This document shows positions 31,283 to 31,515 of a stretch of DNA of 31,515 bases, one piece after another. A program made the position numbers and the translations under genes. Where the stretch lies: the IMG/VR virus record IMGVR_UViG_3300042556_001483, positions 1 to 31,515 of that record; one strand, given 5' to 3'. The first letter of the stretch is position 1. Each line of letters starts with the position of its first letter. The notes below the pieces were generated by a model. The model had not been told where the DNA came from, searched no databases, and saw nothing but the letters and a program-made list of their open reading frames with translations. The stretch is from a virus.

Positions 31283-31515
31283 CTAAGAAAAAACTTCATC
31301 CATTGTCCATTTGATATCTCTGAGCGGAAATCCATCGACATTTGATAAGGCAAATGCCTGATTTTGGCTCAACATTTTTCTAGCTGTCCTCTCTCGTATC
31401 CAAAAACTACCATCTGGTTGATATAACCTTTTAGGTCCAGAATTCCAATTCCCCCAAGAATTAATAATTAAAAAGAGTGTTTCATCATATATTTCTCTAC
31501 TATCATCGCAGCCGC
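31283..31515 (-). CDS. C-terminal part of papain-like (C1) protein, 5' end beyond window
   Basis: A frame open at base 31515 runs to TAG at 31283 (76 codons). It reads INSWGNWNSGPK, the active-site Asn block of papain-like cysteine peptidases (N-S-W-G), followed by GSFWIRERTARKML and FALSNVDGFPLRD. The catalytic Cys and His lie outside the window, so activity cannot be judged. It is ten bases upstream of the thioredoxin lipoprotein and probably cotranscribed with it. From memory, similar proteins occur next to thioredoxin-like genes in some planctomycete and phage genomes; this was not checked. Confidence 0.65.
   Translation of the reverse strand, partial: GCDDSREIYDETLFLIINSWGNWNSGPKRLYQPDGSFWIRERTARKMLSQNQAFALSNVDGFPLRDIKWTMDEVFS

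Noticed and set aside
720-31285. Stop codon reassignment as in some large phages
   Set aside because: TAG ends genes at 720, 13783, 17842, 23046 and 31283, TGA ends many coupled genes, and no conserved motif is interrupted by an in-frame stop.
31273-31353. Longer N-terminus for the thioredoxin lipoprotein
   Set aside because: The extra codons overlap the papain-like gene and would bury the lipoprotein signal; AGGAAGGG points to 31272.
1-31515. tRNA, rRNA, CRISPR array, insertion sequence or phage integrase
   Set aside because: Gaps are too short for RNA genes, no regular spaced repeats were seen, and no transposase or integrase motif was found in any frame.

Overview
The window is a contiguous piece of a large, AT-rich tailed bacteriophage genome (or an integrated copy of one). 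Every supported gene lies on the minus strand, so transcription runs from high to low coordinates. Genes are packed with 1-40 base overlaps (ATGA, TTGA, TAATG junctions) and no gap between genes exceeds about 65 bases. TAA, TGA and TAG all serve as stops, so the code is the standard bacterial one. No tRNA, CRISPR array, insertion sequence, integrase or attachment site was seen. The taxon cannot be fixed from the sequence. A cobalamin-type ribonucleotide reductase and a lipobox protein fit a bacterial host that has or imports B12.

Layout in the direction of transcription. (1) 31.5-29.4 kb, envelope and redox block: the tail of a papain-like protein, a thioredoxin-fold lipoprotein and three small proteins with a membrane segment or signal sequence, closed by a clear intrinsic terminator at 29427-29453. 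(2) 29.4-24.1 kb, nucleotide and stress block: a class II ribonucleotide reductase carrying a large intein, a PAS-domain membrane protein, dUTPase and a PhoH-like ATPase. (3) 24.1-11.1 kb, replication and recombination block: small unknown proteins, a RecA-like recombinase, a Vsr-like nuclease, an AT-hook/zinc protein, DnaB-type helicase, DnaG-type primase, dNMP kinase, a RecB/Cas4-like nuclease, and a bacterial-type DNA polymerase III alpha subunit. The polymerase is split into two non-adjacent genes. Between the halves sit a DnaQ-like exonuclease and two small paralogues, and the C-terminal half contains a mini-intein. (4) 11.1-3.9 kb, sugar and modification block: three recognisable glycosyltransferases, a degenerate one, a nucleotidyltransferase-like protein, a methyltransferase-like fragment and an ATP-grasp enzyme. 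(5) 3.9-0 kb, accessory block: a (p)ppGpp-hydrolase-like HD protein, a dATP/dGTP-pyrophosphohydrolase-like protein, a cytoplasmic SNase-like nuclease, an Sm-like protein and several unknown proteins.

The genes form a self-sufficient replication programme: dNTP supply (RNR, dUTPase, dNMP kinase, nucleotide pyrophosphohydrolase), primosome (helicase, primase), polymerase with separate proofreader, and recombination (RecA-like, nucleases). Glycosyl-modification genes and likely host-manipulation genes follow. The most unusual points are the split polymerase with its intein, a ribonucleotide reductase intein inserted exactly before the radical cysteine but ending in Arg instead of Asn, a nuclease gene that appears to start at AUU (or AUA), and the PAS and alarmone-hydrolase-like accessory proteins.
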